A DNA stretch of 64,000 bases from Candidatus Alistipes avicola (GCA_019118565.1 DWYR01000009.1:1-64000), one strand, 5' to 3'. Positions 30,615 through 40,906 are shown, counted from the stretch's first letter. Made by a program: numbers and translations. The notes: generated by a model not told the origin, from the sequence alone.

Positions 30615-32417
30615 ATGAGAACAAAACAACTTCTTTTATTGGCCGGGATGGCATTTCTGACAGTATCGTGTGCGAAGGAGTCGCGAAATGATATGGAGAT
30701 CGGCAATACGTTGCACGTGAATCTGAACGTCGTTTCCGACATTCCGGTCCGTGCGGCCGCTACCGAGGCAGAGAATCTCGTTTCAACGTTCGATCTCTTT
30801 CTGTTCGATGCCGAGTCCGGTCTGCTTGAATATGCACAGCAGGGGATGATGGCTTCTTCTCCTTCGAGCGGAGGAGCCGTCGGCGAGTTGAATGTCGGTC
30901 AAGTCTCCCTGACGGTTGCCGATCGTAAGAACAAGAATCTGTTGGCTGTGGCCAATGGGGATACACGTTCGGTCGTGTTGCCGGAGGTCGTTGTCGGTCA
31001 GACTACGTATGCACAGATGCTCGAAGCGGTGGCAATGCTCTCATCGACTACCGAGTCGCCCTCTTCGCCTTATGTGATGAGCGGCTATGCGAGTGGAGTG
31101 AATGCCAATGACAATCCGACCGTGAATCTGTCGTTGCGTCGTCGCGTTTCGAGGATTGACGTGGTGAATCTTTCGGCGGATAATGGACTGGTTGTCTCTG
31201 CCATGCAACTAAAACAGGTTGTCAATCAGAGCTATCTGTTCGCCGAGGGGCATCCGTCCGAGGGGGTAACGTATGTGGATTACGATCCGGTGGCCGTGAT
31301 CGGCAATTCGACGACATCGTTCTATGTATTCCCGCAGCCGGCTGCAACCAACAGGATGACATTGACGGTTACCGGTACGTTGAACGGGATGGATTTCACC
31401 CAAACCTTGGAGGTGAAACCGATGCAGGAGGGCGTTGCGATAGACATGGAGTCCAATACAGCCTATACGGTGAAACTACAGGCTCAGGCGCAGGAGATTA
31501 AAATGGAGTGCGCCTTGCAGACGGTCGAGGAGTGGAAGGACGGGGCCGATATTGCCGGCGTTATTACGGTCGATCCTGCCGTACCGTCGGATTTGATCCC
31601 TTTCAACGGATTGCTCTGGATGGATCGCAACCTGGGTGCAACGACGGCCGATCTGGAGGATTGGGACAATGCTATCGGTGATTTCTATCAGTGGGGACGC
31701 AATACGGCTTTCTCGGCTACCGGGCAGATCGAGACGATCTCCGGCCCGTTGACGGCCGAGGCGGCTGCATCGGATGAGAATATCTCCAAATTCATCACCT
31801 TGATGAAAGGGGACTGGCTGGATGGTTCCGATGACTCGCGTTGGCAAAGCGCCGCTTCGCAGCCCTGCCCGGAGGGATACCGGATGCCTACGGTGGCGGA
31901 TTTCATGGGAATCTTCACGCCGGCCGGCGTATTGGTCAATACCTATACGGGACCTGTGTCGAAATCGGAGACGTTGGCCGATGGAACTTTCTCGGCTCAG
32001 TATTGGGGCGATCGCAGCCGCACCATGTATGGAATCAAGAAGATGGGGACGGCCGATGCCTACTACATGAAGTGGGAGTACTTGAAGACGAATGGCGGGA
32101 ACGGCTATGTGAAGATCAGCCGCTGGACAGCCGATGCTGCGGCGACCTTTACCGGAAAAGACTTGAATGCGATCCAGGAGGAGTTCGTCGCTTTGGGGGA
32201 GCCTGCCGAGACGATAACCTTTGCCGCAGCCGGAAATATTACGGGCAGCAGCGGAACCTACAGCAACAGTTCACAGGGAGGTTATTACTGGACCTCGTCG
32301 CTCAACGGTTCGACCGGAGCGCATCGTGCCGAGTTTACATCGGGCAAGATGATTGCCGGGGATACGTACAACAGTCGTATCAGTGGTCATTCTGTCCGGT
32401 GTATTAAGGAGCAATAA
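30615..32417 (+). CDS. fimbrillin/Mfa-like lipoprotein with C-terminal FISUMP-like domain
   Basis: Lipobox FLTVSC; N-terminal fimbrillin-like half; C-terminal LLWMDRNLGATT...CPEGYRMPTVADF...GGYYWTSS...GHSVRCIKEQ. Confidence 0.75.
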   Translation: MRTKQLLLLAGMAFLTVSCAKESRNDMEIGNTLHVNLNVVSDIPVRAAATEAENLVSTFDLFLFDAESGLLEYAQQGMMASSPSSGGAVGELNVGQVSLTVADRKNKNLLAVANGDTRSVVLPEVVVGQTTYAQMLEAVAMLSSTTESPSSPYVMSGYASGVNANDNPTVNLSLRRRVSRIDVVNLSADNGLVVSAMQLKQVVNQSYLFAEGHPSEGVTYVDYDPVAVIGNSTTSFYVFPQPAATNRMTLTVTGTLNGMDFTQTLEVKPMQEGVAIDMESNTAYTVKLQAQAQEIKMECALQTVEEWKDGADIAGVITVDPAVPSDLIPFNGLLWMDRNLGATTADLEDWDNAIGDFYQWGRNTAFSATGQIETISGPLTAEAAASDENISKFITLMKGDWLDGSDDSRWQSAASQPCPEGYRMPTVADFMGIFTPAGVLVNTYTGPVSKSETLADGTFSAQYWGDRSRTMYGIKKMGTADAYYMKWEYLKTNGGNGYVKISRWTADAAATFTGKDLNAIQEEFVALGEPAETITFAAAGNITGSSGTYSNSSQGGYYWTSSLNGSTGAHRAEFTSGKMIAGDTYNSRISGHSVRCIKEQ

Positions 32418-32452
32418 ACCTTAACTAAATAAAAACTTTAAACATTACACAG

Positions 32453-33460
32453 ATGAAAAAAATTGCATTTTTACTGCTGCTGCCTCTGATGTGGCTGGCG
32501 GGTTGTTCGAGTGATGACAAAGCCGAAACGACGGTTGCCGTAACGGGAGTTACGATCGATCAGCCGACCTTGACGCTTACGGTAGGTCAGAGCAAAACTC
32601 TGGTAGCCACGGTAGCTCCTGAAGATGCCACTACGAAGGATGTGGTTTGGACGACGAGCAAGGCCGAGGTAGCATCGGTAGGCGAGAAGACGGGTGTCGT
32701 GACAGCAGTAGCAGCCGGTACGGCTACGATTACGGTAACGACTGTCGAGGGAGCTAAGACAGCCACTTGTACGGTGACGGTTGTCGAGCCCGAACCGGAG
32801 AAGGTGGTTGCAAGTTTCGAGGGTAAATTGAGCGCAGCGAACAGCCAGTTTATGGCAGTCGACAAGGTGCCGGAACAGAGTGTTCAGTATGATGCTACGT
32901 TCACGGATAACGATAACCTGCTGACCTTCACGCATACTTATGCGGATTGGGGAACTGGTTACACCTTCTCGCGTTTTACCTTTACGAACATGACGGATAA
33001 TTCTGAGGCTAACAGTATCGCCGCTATCACCCAGGCTGCGAAAGAGGGTACGATCTACCTCTCCGTTAATTCGAGTGATTTCACTCCGGCTTCGTTTACG
33101 GTGAATGATCCTGCTGCTTATTCGTTGAACGGTGCCTGGGTTACCAACTGTACGTATGCTTACAATGGCATGACTGTCGGTGATTCTTATTCTACTGCCT
33201 TTAAGGCCGGCAGCTGGTTCAAATTGACGGCGAAAGGTTACGATGCCGAGGAGCAGGAGATCGGCTCGGTTGATATCTATCTGGCAAACTACCAGAGCGA
33301 TGACGACAAACCGGTCAACGAGTGGATCTGGTTCGATATGACGCCTATTGCCGATGCCATAAAGGTGGTCTTCTCGCTGGAGTCAACCGATACGGGCAAG
33401 TGGGGTATGAATACGCCGGCCTACTTCTGTATGGACGGCGTTACGCTTCAGAAACGTTAG
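32453..33460 (+). CDS. lipoprotein with Ig-like (Big_2) domain and DUF4465-like C-terminus
   Basis: Lipobox MWLAGC; VTGVTIDQPTLTLTVGQSKTLVATVAPEDAT; C-terminal GYTFSRFTFTNMTD...NCTYAYNGM...FKLTAKGYD...VDIYLANY. Confidence 0.72.
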   Translation: MKKIAFLLLLPLMWLAGCSSDDKAETTVAVTGVTIDQPTLTLTVGQSKTLVATVAPEDATTKDVVWTTSKAEVASVGEKTGVVTAVAAGTATITVTTVEGAKTATCTVTVVEPEPEKVVASFEGKLSAANSQFMAVDKVPEQSVQYDATFTDNDNLLTFTHTYADWGTGYTFSRFTFTNMTDNSEANSIAAITQAAKEGTIYLSVNSSDFTPASFTVNDPAAYSLNGAWVTNCTYAYNGMTVGDSYSTAFKAGSWFKLTAKGYDAEEQEIGSVDIYLANYQSDDDKPVNEWIWFDMTPIADAIKVVFSLESTDTGKWGMNTPAYFCMDGVTLQKR

Positions 33461-33734
33461 AATCGACAAAAACAATTAACCAAGTGATTGGTTTTTGAGG
33501 TCAGACTGTGGATTTCCCACAGTCTGACTTTTCTTTTGGAATAAAGGATTCGAGTAAGATTGTTTTCGGTTCAATCCATGTGGGATAATTCTGTCGTATG
33601 GCTTCGATGTGCTGATTCTTCGGTCCAAAGATTTATTGTACGGGATAGGACTCCTTGAAGTATTAATCTGCGATATTAGGGAAGAGAGTATCTCCATTTC
33701 GAAGATACACTCTTTTGTTATAAAGGTAAAAAAA

Positions 33735-33763
33735 TAAAGAGTTGCAAATTTGCAACTCTTTTT
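33735..33763 (-). terminator. terminator downstream of tRNA-Met
   Basis: AAAGAGTTGCAaatTTGCAACTCTTT hairpin. Confidence 0.75.
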
Positions 33764-33766
33764 GTG

Positions 33767-33840
33767 TAGCGAGTCTGAGACTTGAACTCAGGACCTCATG
33801 ATTATGAATCATGCGCTCTGACCAGCTGAGCTAACTCGCC
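33767..33840 (-). tRNA. tRNA with CAT anticodon (elongator Met most likely)
   Basis: GGCGAGTTAGCTCAGCTGGTCAGAGCGCATGATTCATAATCATGAGGTCCTGAGTTCAAGTCTCAGACTCGCTA folds as cloverleaf, anticodon loop TTCATAA. Confidence 0.93.
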
Positions 33841-34085
33841 ATTTTCCTTAACTCGGAAATCGAGTGCAAATATACGCAAAAAAACACGTATGCCAAATTT
33901 TTCGGGAGGAAAATACTGAAAAAAATAGTTTGGAATAATCATGGTATTGATTTTGACACATTCATAAAAATCGGACATATCTTTCGGTCGAGCCGACTGA
34001 ATCCATTGAATCGGGAGGTGTCGGGACGGTTTTGCGAAGATGTTGCCGAGGCGGCAGCAGTGAGTGTACTTCAATAAAGAACGAT

Positions 34086-34859
34086 ATGCAACAGCAATTT
34101 TCCAAGCAATCTTCCGGGAATCCCATGTCCGAACCGACTCCGTTGTCGGCAAGGACTCCTGTAGAGCCGGAGCGGCCTGTTCGTAGAGGGATGCGCCACC
34201 CTCTGCTTCGAGTTCTGAATATTCTCTCTCTGTTGGCAGGGTTGGCTCTGTTGGTTGCAGTCTCTTGGGAGATTCTGTTGGGGAACCCGCGTCATTATTC
34301 CTATGGCTATCTTTTACTGCAGGGCGGTGTCTGCATCGTTTTCCTGATCGATTTTTTTGCACAAATGTGGGTCTGTCCGCACAAATGGCGGTTCTTCACC
34401 CGCAACCTCTATTTTTTTCTGCTTTCGATCCCCTACATGAACATTGTGTATTGGTTGCGGATCGAGATGACCCATGAGGCGGCGATGCTGATGAGTATCG
34501 TGCCGCTGTTGCGGGCCATGCTGGGATTGTATGTCCTTTTCCGCTGGATTATCAACAACCAGGTGACCCGTCTGTTCACGACTTATGTCCTTTCGATTAT
34601 CGTCTTTACCTATTTCGCCGCATTGATGTTTTATGATTACGAGTATCTGATAAACCCTCAAGTGCAATCTTTCGGCGATGCGATCTTTTGGGCCTGTATG
34701 AACCTTACGACTGTCGGGTCTGATATTTTTGCCGTAACCACAATCGGAAAAGTATTGACGGTGGTCCTGCCGACCCTCGGGATGTTGATGTTCCCGATCT
34801 TTACGGTATACGTGACGCAACTCTACACGCGAAATAAAAAGTCCGACCCCCGAAGGTAA
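34086..34859 (+). CDS. voltage-gated-type ion channel with variant pore motif
   Basis: Several TM helices, pore segment DAIFWACMNLTTVGSDIFAVTTIGKVLTVVLPTLGM. Confidence 0.75.
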   Translation: MQQQFSKQSSGNPMSEPTPLSARTPVEPERPVRRGMRHPLLRVLNILSLLAGLALLVAVSWEILLGNPRHYSYGYLLLQGGVCIVFLIDFFAQMWVCPHKWRFFTRNLYFFLLSIPYMNIVYWLRIEMTHEAAMLMSIVPLLRAMLGLYVLFRWIINNQVTRLFTTYVLSIIVFTYFAALMFYDYEYLINPQVQSFGDAIFWACMNLTTVGSDIFAVTTIGKVLTVVLPTLGMLMFPIFTVYVTQLYTRNKKSDPRR

Positions 34860-34890
34860 GCCGGACTCATGGTTGGCGGGGTGGTCCCTG

Positions 34891-35394
34891 TTAACTCTTC
34901 TTCTGCTGTTCCCGCAGAAGGTCGCGGATTTCAGTCAACAACTCCTCTTCTTTGCTTATTTTAGGCGTAACAGGAGCGGGCTCCTGCGCCTTCTTCGTCT
35001 TGAGTTTGTTCATCAACTTGACCATCAGGAATACACAGAACGCCAGAATGACGAAATCGACACATTGTTGGATGAAAGCTCCGTAGTTCCACCAAATCGG
35101 TTCGGATGCGGTCTCGGCTGCTTGTACGGCCGTATCGGCACTTCCGGCGATCGTTTGGACACCCTGTGCGACCGTGTCGGTTACTGTTTTCGAGGCATCG
35201 CGGATTTTGCTGATATCCAATCGGAGGGATGTAAAGTCGGTATTGCCGAGAAGCGCCCCGATCGGAGGCATGAGAATATCGTTTACCAGCGAAGAGACGA
35301 TTTTACCGAAGGCCCCGCCGATGATTACGCCGACGGCCATATCCATGACGTTGCCCCGCATGGCAAATTCCCGGAATTCTTTAAAGAAAGCCAT
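34891..35394 (-). CDS. mscL: large-conductance mechanosensitive channel
   Basis: [48 protein letters not shown]. Confidence 0.95.
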   Translation of the reverse strand: MAFFKEFREFAMRGNVMDMAVGVIIGGAFGKIVSSLVNDILMPPIGALLGNTDFTSLRLDISKIRDASKTVTDTVAQGVQTIAGSADTAVQAAETASEPIWWNYGAFIQQCVDFVILAFCVFLMVKLMNKLKTKKAQEPAPVTPKISKEEELLTEIRDLLREQQKKS

Positions 35395-35511
35395 AGTGAT
35401 AGTTCTGTTTTAGGGTTTGTATTTTGTGCGGATGATACAAAAAAAGTGCCCTCTCGAAAAAATGAACCGGAATCCTCAGCGAATTCCGGTTCGTTTTTTT
35501 GGAAGAGGGTC

Positions 35512-37371
35512 TTATTCCACTTCCATCAGGATGGTGTCTGTGGCGACATTGTCTCCTTCCTGTACGAAGATCTGTTTTACTTTGCCAGCGACATCGGATG
35601 TAATCGAGTTTTCCATCTTCATCGCTTCGAGGACGGCAACTTCCTGTCCGTTTTTCACCGAGTCACCGACTTTTACCCGTAGGGCGATTACACGCCCCGG
35701 CAGCGGTACGGTCACTTTGTGTCCGGTAATGGCTTTCACATCGGCCTTGGCTGCTTTTTCCTCGGCTTTCTCCTGCGAGGCTGTCTGGGCGCCGCTGGCT
35801 GCGAATGCCTTTTTCTTCTGATCGGTCAGGAAGGTTTTTGCCACGAGCGGGAAGAGTTCGAGCAACAGTACCTCTTTCTCATTGGCTGCCAGTTTCACAC
35901 CGCCTGCTTCCGGCAGTTCGGGATTCGGCTGCATCTGATACTTCGACGTGTCGTAGGGAGTCTCTTCACGGACACCTGCGATCTTCAATCGGAATTCGGG
36001 ATCGATCTTCACAGGTGTTTCTCCGTATTCGCCTTTTACAAGGGCGACGAATTGCGAGCTCTTGTTGGTGTAGAAGGGTCGTCCGGCTTTTTCGTCCATT
36101 GCGCACTGTACGGCCTGAGCACCGACGATCTGCGAGGTAGGAGTTACCAGAGGCGGCAGACCGGCCGCCAGACGTACCGTCGGGATCAACTCCATGGCGC
36201 GGGGCAGGATCTCTTCGGCTTTGAGCTGTTGCAACTGTGCCACCATGTTGGTGTACATGCCGCCGGGAATTTCGGCATTCTTGACCAGTTCGTTGGGTGC
36301 CGGGAATCCGAAATATGCTTCGATCTTGTGGCAAGCATCGATCAGGGTTGCTTCGTCTTCGTTCTGAGCAGCCTGGATCGCGCGGTCGAATTCGGCTTCG
36401 ATCTCTTTCGGCAGTTCGTCTGTCAGCGGGTTGAAGGGTTTGGGCTCGGGCTTGTCCTTGCCGAATACCGATACGTTCAACTCGTGACGAATCTCCTTGA
36501 GCTGGGTGTTTATCTTGGCAACGGCCTCCATGTTTACGCCGATGTCGATGCCCAACTTCTTGCAGAATACATAGACCAGTTCGATGGCTGGAGCGGCGGG
36601 CCCTCCTGCGAAATACCAGCAGTTGGTGTCGACCACATCGACACCGGCCACGATAGCAGCCAGTACGGATGCCAGGCCGTATCCCGGTGTACAGTGGGTA
36701 TGGAAGTCAACGGGGATGTTCAGGTTCTTCTTGAAGAGTTTGACCAGACCGCTGACCCGGTGGGGCGGGATCAGACCCGACATATCCTTGATCGTGATCA
36801 TGTCGGCACCGAGGGCCTCCATCTGTTTGGCTTTTCCGAGGAAGTATTCGTCGGTAAATACCGGTTTCGGTTTCTTCTTGCCCATCAGTTTGGCGAAGAA
36901 TCCCGGTTCGGGGTATTTCGGATCGACCGTATAACATACGGCGCAGTCAGCCATACCACCGTACTGTTTGACGTATTTGATCGTCGACTTGATGTTGTTT
37001 ACGTCGTTCAGGGCATCGAAGATACGCATGATATTCAAGCCGCTTTCGATGGCGTTCCGACAGAATCCGTCGATGATCTTGTCCGTATAGGGCGAATATC
37101 CGAAAAGGTTTCGACCGCGGGAGAGGGCTGTCAGTTTCGAAGCGTCGCCCACGGCTTTGTGGATTGTTTCGAGACGGGTCCAGGGGTTCTCGTTCAGATA
37201 GCGCATGATCGAATCGGGAACGGCTCCGCCCCACACCTCCATGGCATAGAAGTGTGCGTCTTTATAGAAAGGAAGACAACGGTCTACCTGGGCTTGACTC
37301 ATTCGTGTCGCGAAAGACGACTGCTGGCCGTCTCGCAACGTTAGGTCTCTGATTTTTAAAGACTTTGCCAT
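35512..37371 (-). CDS. pyruvate carboxylase subunit B / oxaloacetate decarboxylase alpha-type, biotin-carrying
   Basis: IRDLTLRDGQQSSFATRM...; C-terminal biotin motif LEAMKMENSI. Confidence 0.93.
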   Translation of the reverse strand: MAKSLKIRDLTLRDGQQSSFATRMSQAQVDRCLPFYKDAHFYAMEVWGGAVPDSIMRYLNENPWTRLETIHKAVGDASKLTALSRGRNLFGYSPYTDKIIDGFCRNAIESGLNIMRIFDALNDVNNIKSTIKYVKQYGGMADCAVCYTVDPKYPEPGFFAKLMGKKKPKPVFTDEYFLGKAKQMEALGADMITIKDMSGLIPPHRVSGLVKLFKKNLNIPVDFHTHCTPGYGLASVLAAIVAGVDVVDTNCWYFAGGPAAPAIELVYVFCKKLGIDIGVNMEAVAKINTQLKEIRHELNVSVFGKDKPEPKPFNPLTDELPKEIEAEFDRAIQAAQNEDEATLIDACHKIEAYFGFPAPNELVKNAEIPGGMYTNMVAQLQQLKAEEILPRAMELIPTVRLAAGLPPLVTPTSQIVGAQAVQCAMDEKAGRPFYTNKSSQFVALVKGEYGETPVKIDPEFRLKIAGVREETPYDTSKYQMQPNPELPEAGGVKLAANEKEVLLLELFPLVAKTFLTDQKKKAFAASGAQTASQEKAEEKAAKADVKAITGHKVTVPLPGRVIALRVKVGDSVKNGQEVAVLEAMKMENSITSDVAGKVKQIFVQEGDNVATDTILMEVE

Positions 37372-37696
37372 TGTATTGATGTTTTTAAAGGTGATACATC
37401 CGTTTTGTTTCTTCGATTCCTCTTTCGGAAGAGGAGGAATCGATTGTTATTCGAATAACAAATATAGTAAAATAACTTCATTGACCAAATTTTTTCTCAA
37501 AAATTTTTAATAAATAAAAAGTTCTTCTATATGAGGTGAAAAACGATACCATGCTTGGTACTGTAGGGGAGGGACCGTCCCTCTTCGGGGGGCTCTCCCA
37601 TTCTGGGAGAATCATCTCTTCGGGACAAGTTGACATTCGATTCGTATTTCTTCGGGCTTTTTCATACCTTTGTTATCTGGAATCGTTTTATCGAAG

Positions 37697-39181
37697 ATGA
37701 CACCTGTTTCCATATTGCTTACGGTTTTGGGCTATGTCGCAGTCCTTTTCGTCGTGGCGGGATTTGCCGGGCGCAAAGTGACGAATCGTGGCTTTTTTAC
37801 CGGGAACCGCGAAAATCCCTGGTATGTGGCTGCATTGGCAATGGTCGGAGCGGCAATGTCCGGCGTGACGTTCGTCTCCGTTCCCGGTGCCGTGGCAGCC
37901 GATTCTTTCTCCTATATGCAGATGGTGGCCGGATTCGCCGTCGGACAGTTCGTGATTGCATTTGTCCTGATCCCGCTCTTCTATCGTCTGAAGGTGGTGT
38001 CGCTCTACCAATATCTGGATACGCGCTTCGGGCTTACGGCTCATCGCACCGGTGCCTGGTTCTTTTTCATCTCCAAGATCCTGGGGGCTGCCCTGCGGGT
38101 TTACGTCGTTTGCGTGGCATTTCAGGTGCTGGTTTTCGATCCGCTCGGCATCTCGTTTATTATTAACATTCTATGTATGATGGCTCTGGTTTGGCTTTAT
38201 ACGTGGCGGGGCGGGGTCAAGTCGGTTGTCTGGACCGATATCCTGCATTCGCTGTGTCTGGTGAGTGCCATCGTGCTGAGCATTGTCTTCATCCTGCAAA
38301 GCCTCGGGTGGTCCTTCGCGGATGCGGTCGGAACGATCCGTGAATCTTCGATGTCGCGAATCCTCTTTTTCGACGATCCGGGGTCGTCGCGTTACTTCTG
38401 GAAGATGTTTTTCGGCGGGGTCTTCGTGCTGGTTGCCATGACCGGACTGGATCAGGATATGATGCAGCGCAACCTGAGCTGTCGTTCGCCGCGCGATGCC
38501 AAAATCAATATCGTCATCACGGCCTTCAGTCAGTCGGTCGTGATTCTGTTGCTGCTCGTTCTGGGGGCTTTGCTTTACTTGTATGCAGACCGGACCGGCC
38601 TTGCCTTACCTCCGGTCGGAGATCAGGTATTCGGGGTGGTTGCCGTAAATGGTGGCCTGCCGTTGATCGTTGGTATCATGTTCGTTATCGGTCTTATGTC
38701 GAGCACCTATTCATCCGCAGGAGCTGCCTTGACCGCCTTGACAACCTCCTTTACGATCGATATTCTGCGGGGCGACAAGCGATGGCCGGACCGGAAACTG
38801 ACCCGTGTCCGGAAAGGGGTACACCTGGCCATGGCCCTCGTGATGGCACTTGTCATCCTGCTGTTCGGACGTTTCGGTAATGACAGCGTGATCAATCTGG
38901 TTTTCAAGGTGGCCAGCTATACGTACGGACCTATTCTTGGAATGTTCGCTTTCGGTATTCTGACCCGTTGGCAGATCCGCGACCGTTGGTTGCCGTTGGT
39001 GGCGGTGATGGCTCCGATTCTTTCCGCTTTGCTGCAAAGCATCGCTGCCGATAAATGGGGGTATCAGATTGGTTTCGAATTGATTGTATATAACGCTTTG
39101 CTGACAATGGTCGGAATGGCATTCTTGGTGGTGCGAAATCCGAAGAGTCGGGAACATGATATAAAGTCAAAGATTAGTTGA
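37697..39181 (+). CDS. sodium:solute symporter family protein
   Basis: FFTGNRENPWYVAALAMVGAAMSGVTFVSVPG; 12+ TM pattern. Confidence 0.9.
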   Translation: MTPVSILLTVLGYVAVLFVVAGFAGRKVTNRGFFTGNRENPWYVAALAMVGAAMSGVTFVSVPGAVAADSFSYMQMVAGFAVGQFVIAFVLIPLFYRLKVVSLYQYLDTRFGLTAHRTGAWFFFISKILGAALRVYVVCVAFQVLVFDPLGISFIINILCMMALVWLYTWRGGVKSVVWTDILHSLCLVSAIVLSIVFILQSLGWSFADAVGTIRESSMSRILFFDDPGSSRYFWKMFFGGVFVLVAMTGLDQDMMQRNLSCRSPRDAKINIVITAFSQSVVILLLLVLGALLYLYADRTGLALPPVGDQVFGVVAVNGGLPLIVGIMFVIGLMSSTYSSAGAALTALTTSFTIDILRGDKRWPDRKLTRVRKGVHLAMALVMALVILLFGRFGNDSVINLVFKVASYTYGPILGMFAFGILTRWQIRDRWLPLVAVMAPILSALLQSIAADKWGYQIGFELIVYNALLTMVGMAFLVVRNPKSREHDIKSKIS

Positions 39182-39318
39182 ATGGAATAACTGTTTTGTA
39201 GTTAGAAGAATGCGACGGTTGTATCTTTGGATCCGTATTTGATTTGTACTTTCTGCCTTTGCGGAAAAAGTCCGGCATACCGTAAATTTTTCTACCTTTG
39301 ATTTTGAAAATCTTTTTT

Positions 39319-39519
39319 ATGGATAAAGAGAATGGGAAGAGTCCCGGCTTTACGTTCTGTATCTGTATTGGTACGTGTTTGGGTATGGCTTTGGGGGCTG
39401 CGATGGACAAACTCGCGGTGGGTATGGCGCTGGGTTATATGTTTGGTGTCATGTACTATCTTTTCTTCGCGAAATCCGATAAGGAAGAGAGCAATAACGA
39501 TACTCAGTTAAAAGAATAA
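39319..39519 (+). CDS. small membrane protein, unknown
   Basis: 66 aa with glycine-rich TM segments, between two real genes. Confidence 0.6.
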   Translation: MDKENGKSPGFTFCICIGTCLGMALGAAMDKLAVGMALGYMFGVMYYLFFAKSDKEESNNDTQLKE

Positions 39520-39525
39520 TTTGTC

Positions 39526-39975
39526 ATGTCTTTAGAACAACAAATCTCAAAAGGTATCATGGAGGCGATGAAGGCCAAGGATACCGTGCGTCTGATGACG
39601 CTTCGTAATGTAAAGAAGGTTATTTTGGAGGCGAAGAGTGCTTCGGCCGGAATTGCAGAGTTGTCCGATGAGGAGGTGATCAAGATTATCGGCAAGCTGG
39701 CCAAACAGGGGACCGATTCGGCGAATATCTATACGCAGCAGAACCGTCCGGACCTGGCTGCCGAAGAGTCTGCACAGGTTGCCGTCCTACAGGAATATCT
39801 GCCCAAGCAGATGACGCCGGAAGAGCTGACAGCCGCCGTGCGGGAGATCATCACCGAAGTGGGAGCTACCTCCATGAAGGAGATGGGCAAGGTGATGGGC
39901 GTTGCCTCGAAACGCCTGGCCGGCCGTGCCGACGGTAAGGAGATTTCGGCAAAGGTCAAAGAGCTGCTGTCATAA
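39526..39975 (+). CDS. GatB/YqeY domain protein
   Basis: SLEQQISKGIMEAMKAKDTVRLMTLRNVKKVI; MGKVMGVASKRLAGRADGKEIS. Confidence 0.92.
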   Translation: MSLEQQISKGIMEAMKAKDTVRLMTLRNVKKVILEAKSASAGIAELSDEEVIKIIGKLAKQGTDSANIYTQQNRPDLAAEESAQVAVLQEYLPKQMTPEELTAAVREIITEVGATSMKEMGKVMGVASKRLAGRADGKEISAKVKELLS

Positions 39976-39994
39976 TCGGGGAATACGCGAGGGT

Positions 39995-40906
39995 ATGGGC
40001 CTGCTGCACGCGCTGCATCGCAACGTAAAGACCATTGCGATGCCTTTGGCGATGGCTGTCGGGGCTGTGTTGTACCGTCCGTTGGCCACCCTTGAGGCGG
40101 GGGCGCACGGCATGATAACGCCGACGTTTATCTTTATCATGCTTTTCGTCACCTTTTGTCGGGTCGAACCCCGTCAAATGCGTTTCAGCAGACTGCATCT
40201 CTGGCTGCTCGTCTGTCAGTTTGTCGGATGTGCCGTGGTCTATCTGTCGCTGCGCTGGATCGATCCTGTGCTGGCTCAGGGCGGATTGATCTGCGTGTTG
40301 GCACCCGTTGCGATGGCGGCCGTCGTGATCGGGGGAATGTTGGGGGCCAACGTCACTACGATGGCCTCGTTCAACCTGATCAGCAACCTGGCCGTCGCCG
40401 TTGTCGCTCCGGTGATTCTTGCCTGGGTCGGAGCTGCTCACTGCACCTTCGGAGGAATCCTCTCCCGGGTGGGAACCTTGCTGGTACTGCCGTTTGTGGC
40501 GGCGCAACTGTGCCGCTGGCTCTTACCCCGAGTTGCGCAATGGGTTGCCGGGTATGGGCAGATTTCGTTTTACGTCTGGCTTCTGTCGCTCGTCTTTGTT
40601 ATCGGACGTACCACAACCTTCATCCTTGACCTGGAGAGTGCCGATCCCTTAAGCGAAGTCGTTTTTGCCCTGGTTGCTTTGGTAATTTGCCTGGCTCAAT
40701 TCCGGGTAGGACGGGCCCTGGGGGCGCGTTACGGTGATCCGGCAGCCGGAGGTCAGTCGTTCGGCCAAAAAAATACGATTCTGGCCGTCTGGATGGCCCA
40801 GTCGTTTCTCGATCCGATCTCTTCGATCGCTCCGACCGCTTATATTATCTGGCAAAATCTTGTGAATAGTTACCAGCTTTGGCGGCATGACCGGATCAGA
40901 GGGTAG
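39995..40906 (+). CDS. BASS-like (bile acid:sodium symporter type) membrane transporter
   Basis: About 9-10 TM; GGMLGANVTTMASFNLISNLAVAVVAPVILA, GQKNTILAVWMAQSFLDPISSIAPTAYI. Confidence 0.65.
   Translation: MGLLHALHRNVKTIAMPLAMAVGAVLYRPLATLEAGAHGMITPTFIFIMLFVTFCRVEPRQMRFSRLHLWLLVCQFVGCAVVYLSLRWIDPVLAQGGLICVLAPVAMAAVVIGGMLGANVTTMASFNLISNLAVAVVAPVILAWVGAAHCTFGGILSRVGTLLVLPFVAAQLCRWLLPRVAQWVAGYGQISFYVWLLSLVFVIGRTTTFILDLESADPLSEVVFALVALVICLAQFRVGRALGARYGDPAAGGQSFGQKNTILAVWMAQSFLDPISSIAPTAYIIWQNLVNSYQLWRHDRIRG

Noticed and set aside
35719-37344. 541-aa ORF antisense to the carboxyltransferase
   Set aside because: Complement of a clear coding gene; Cys/Phe/Asp-rich sequence with no protein-like domain.
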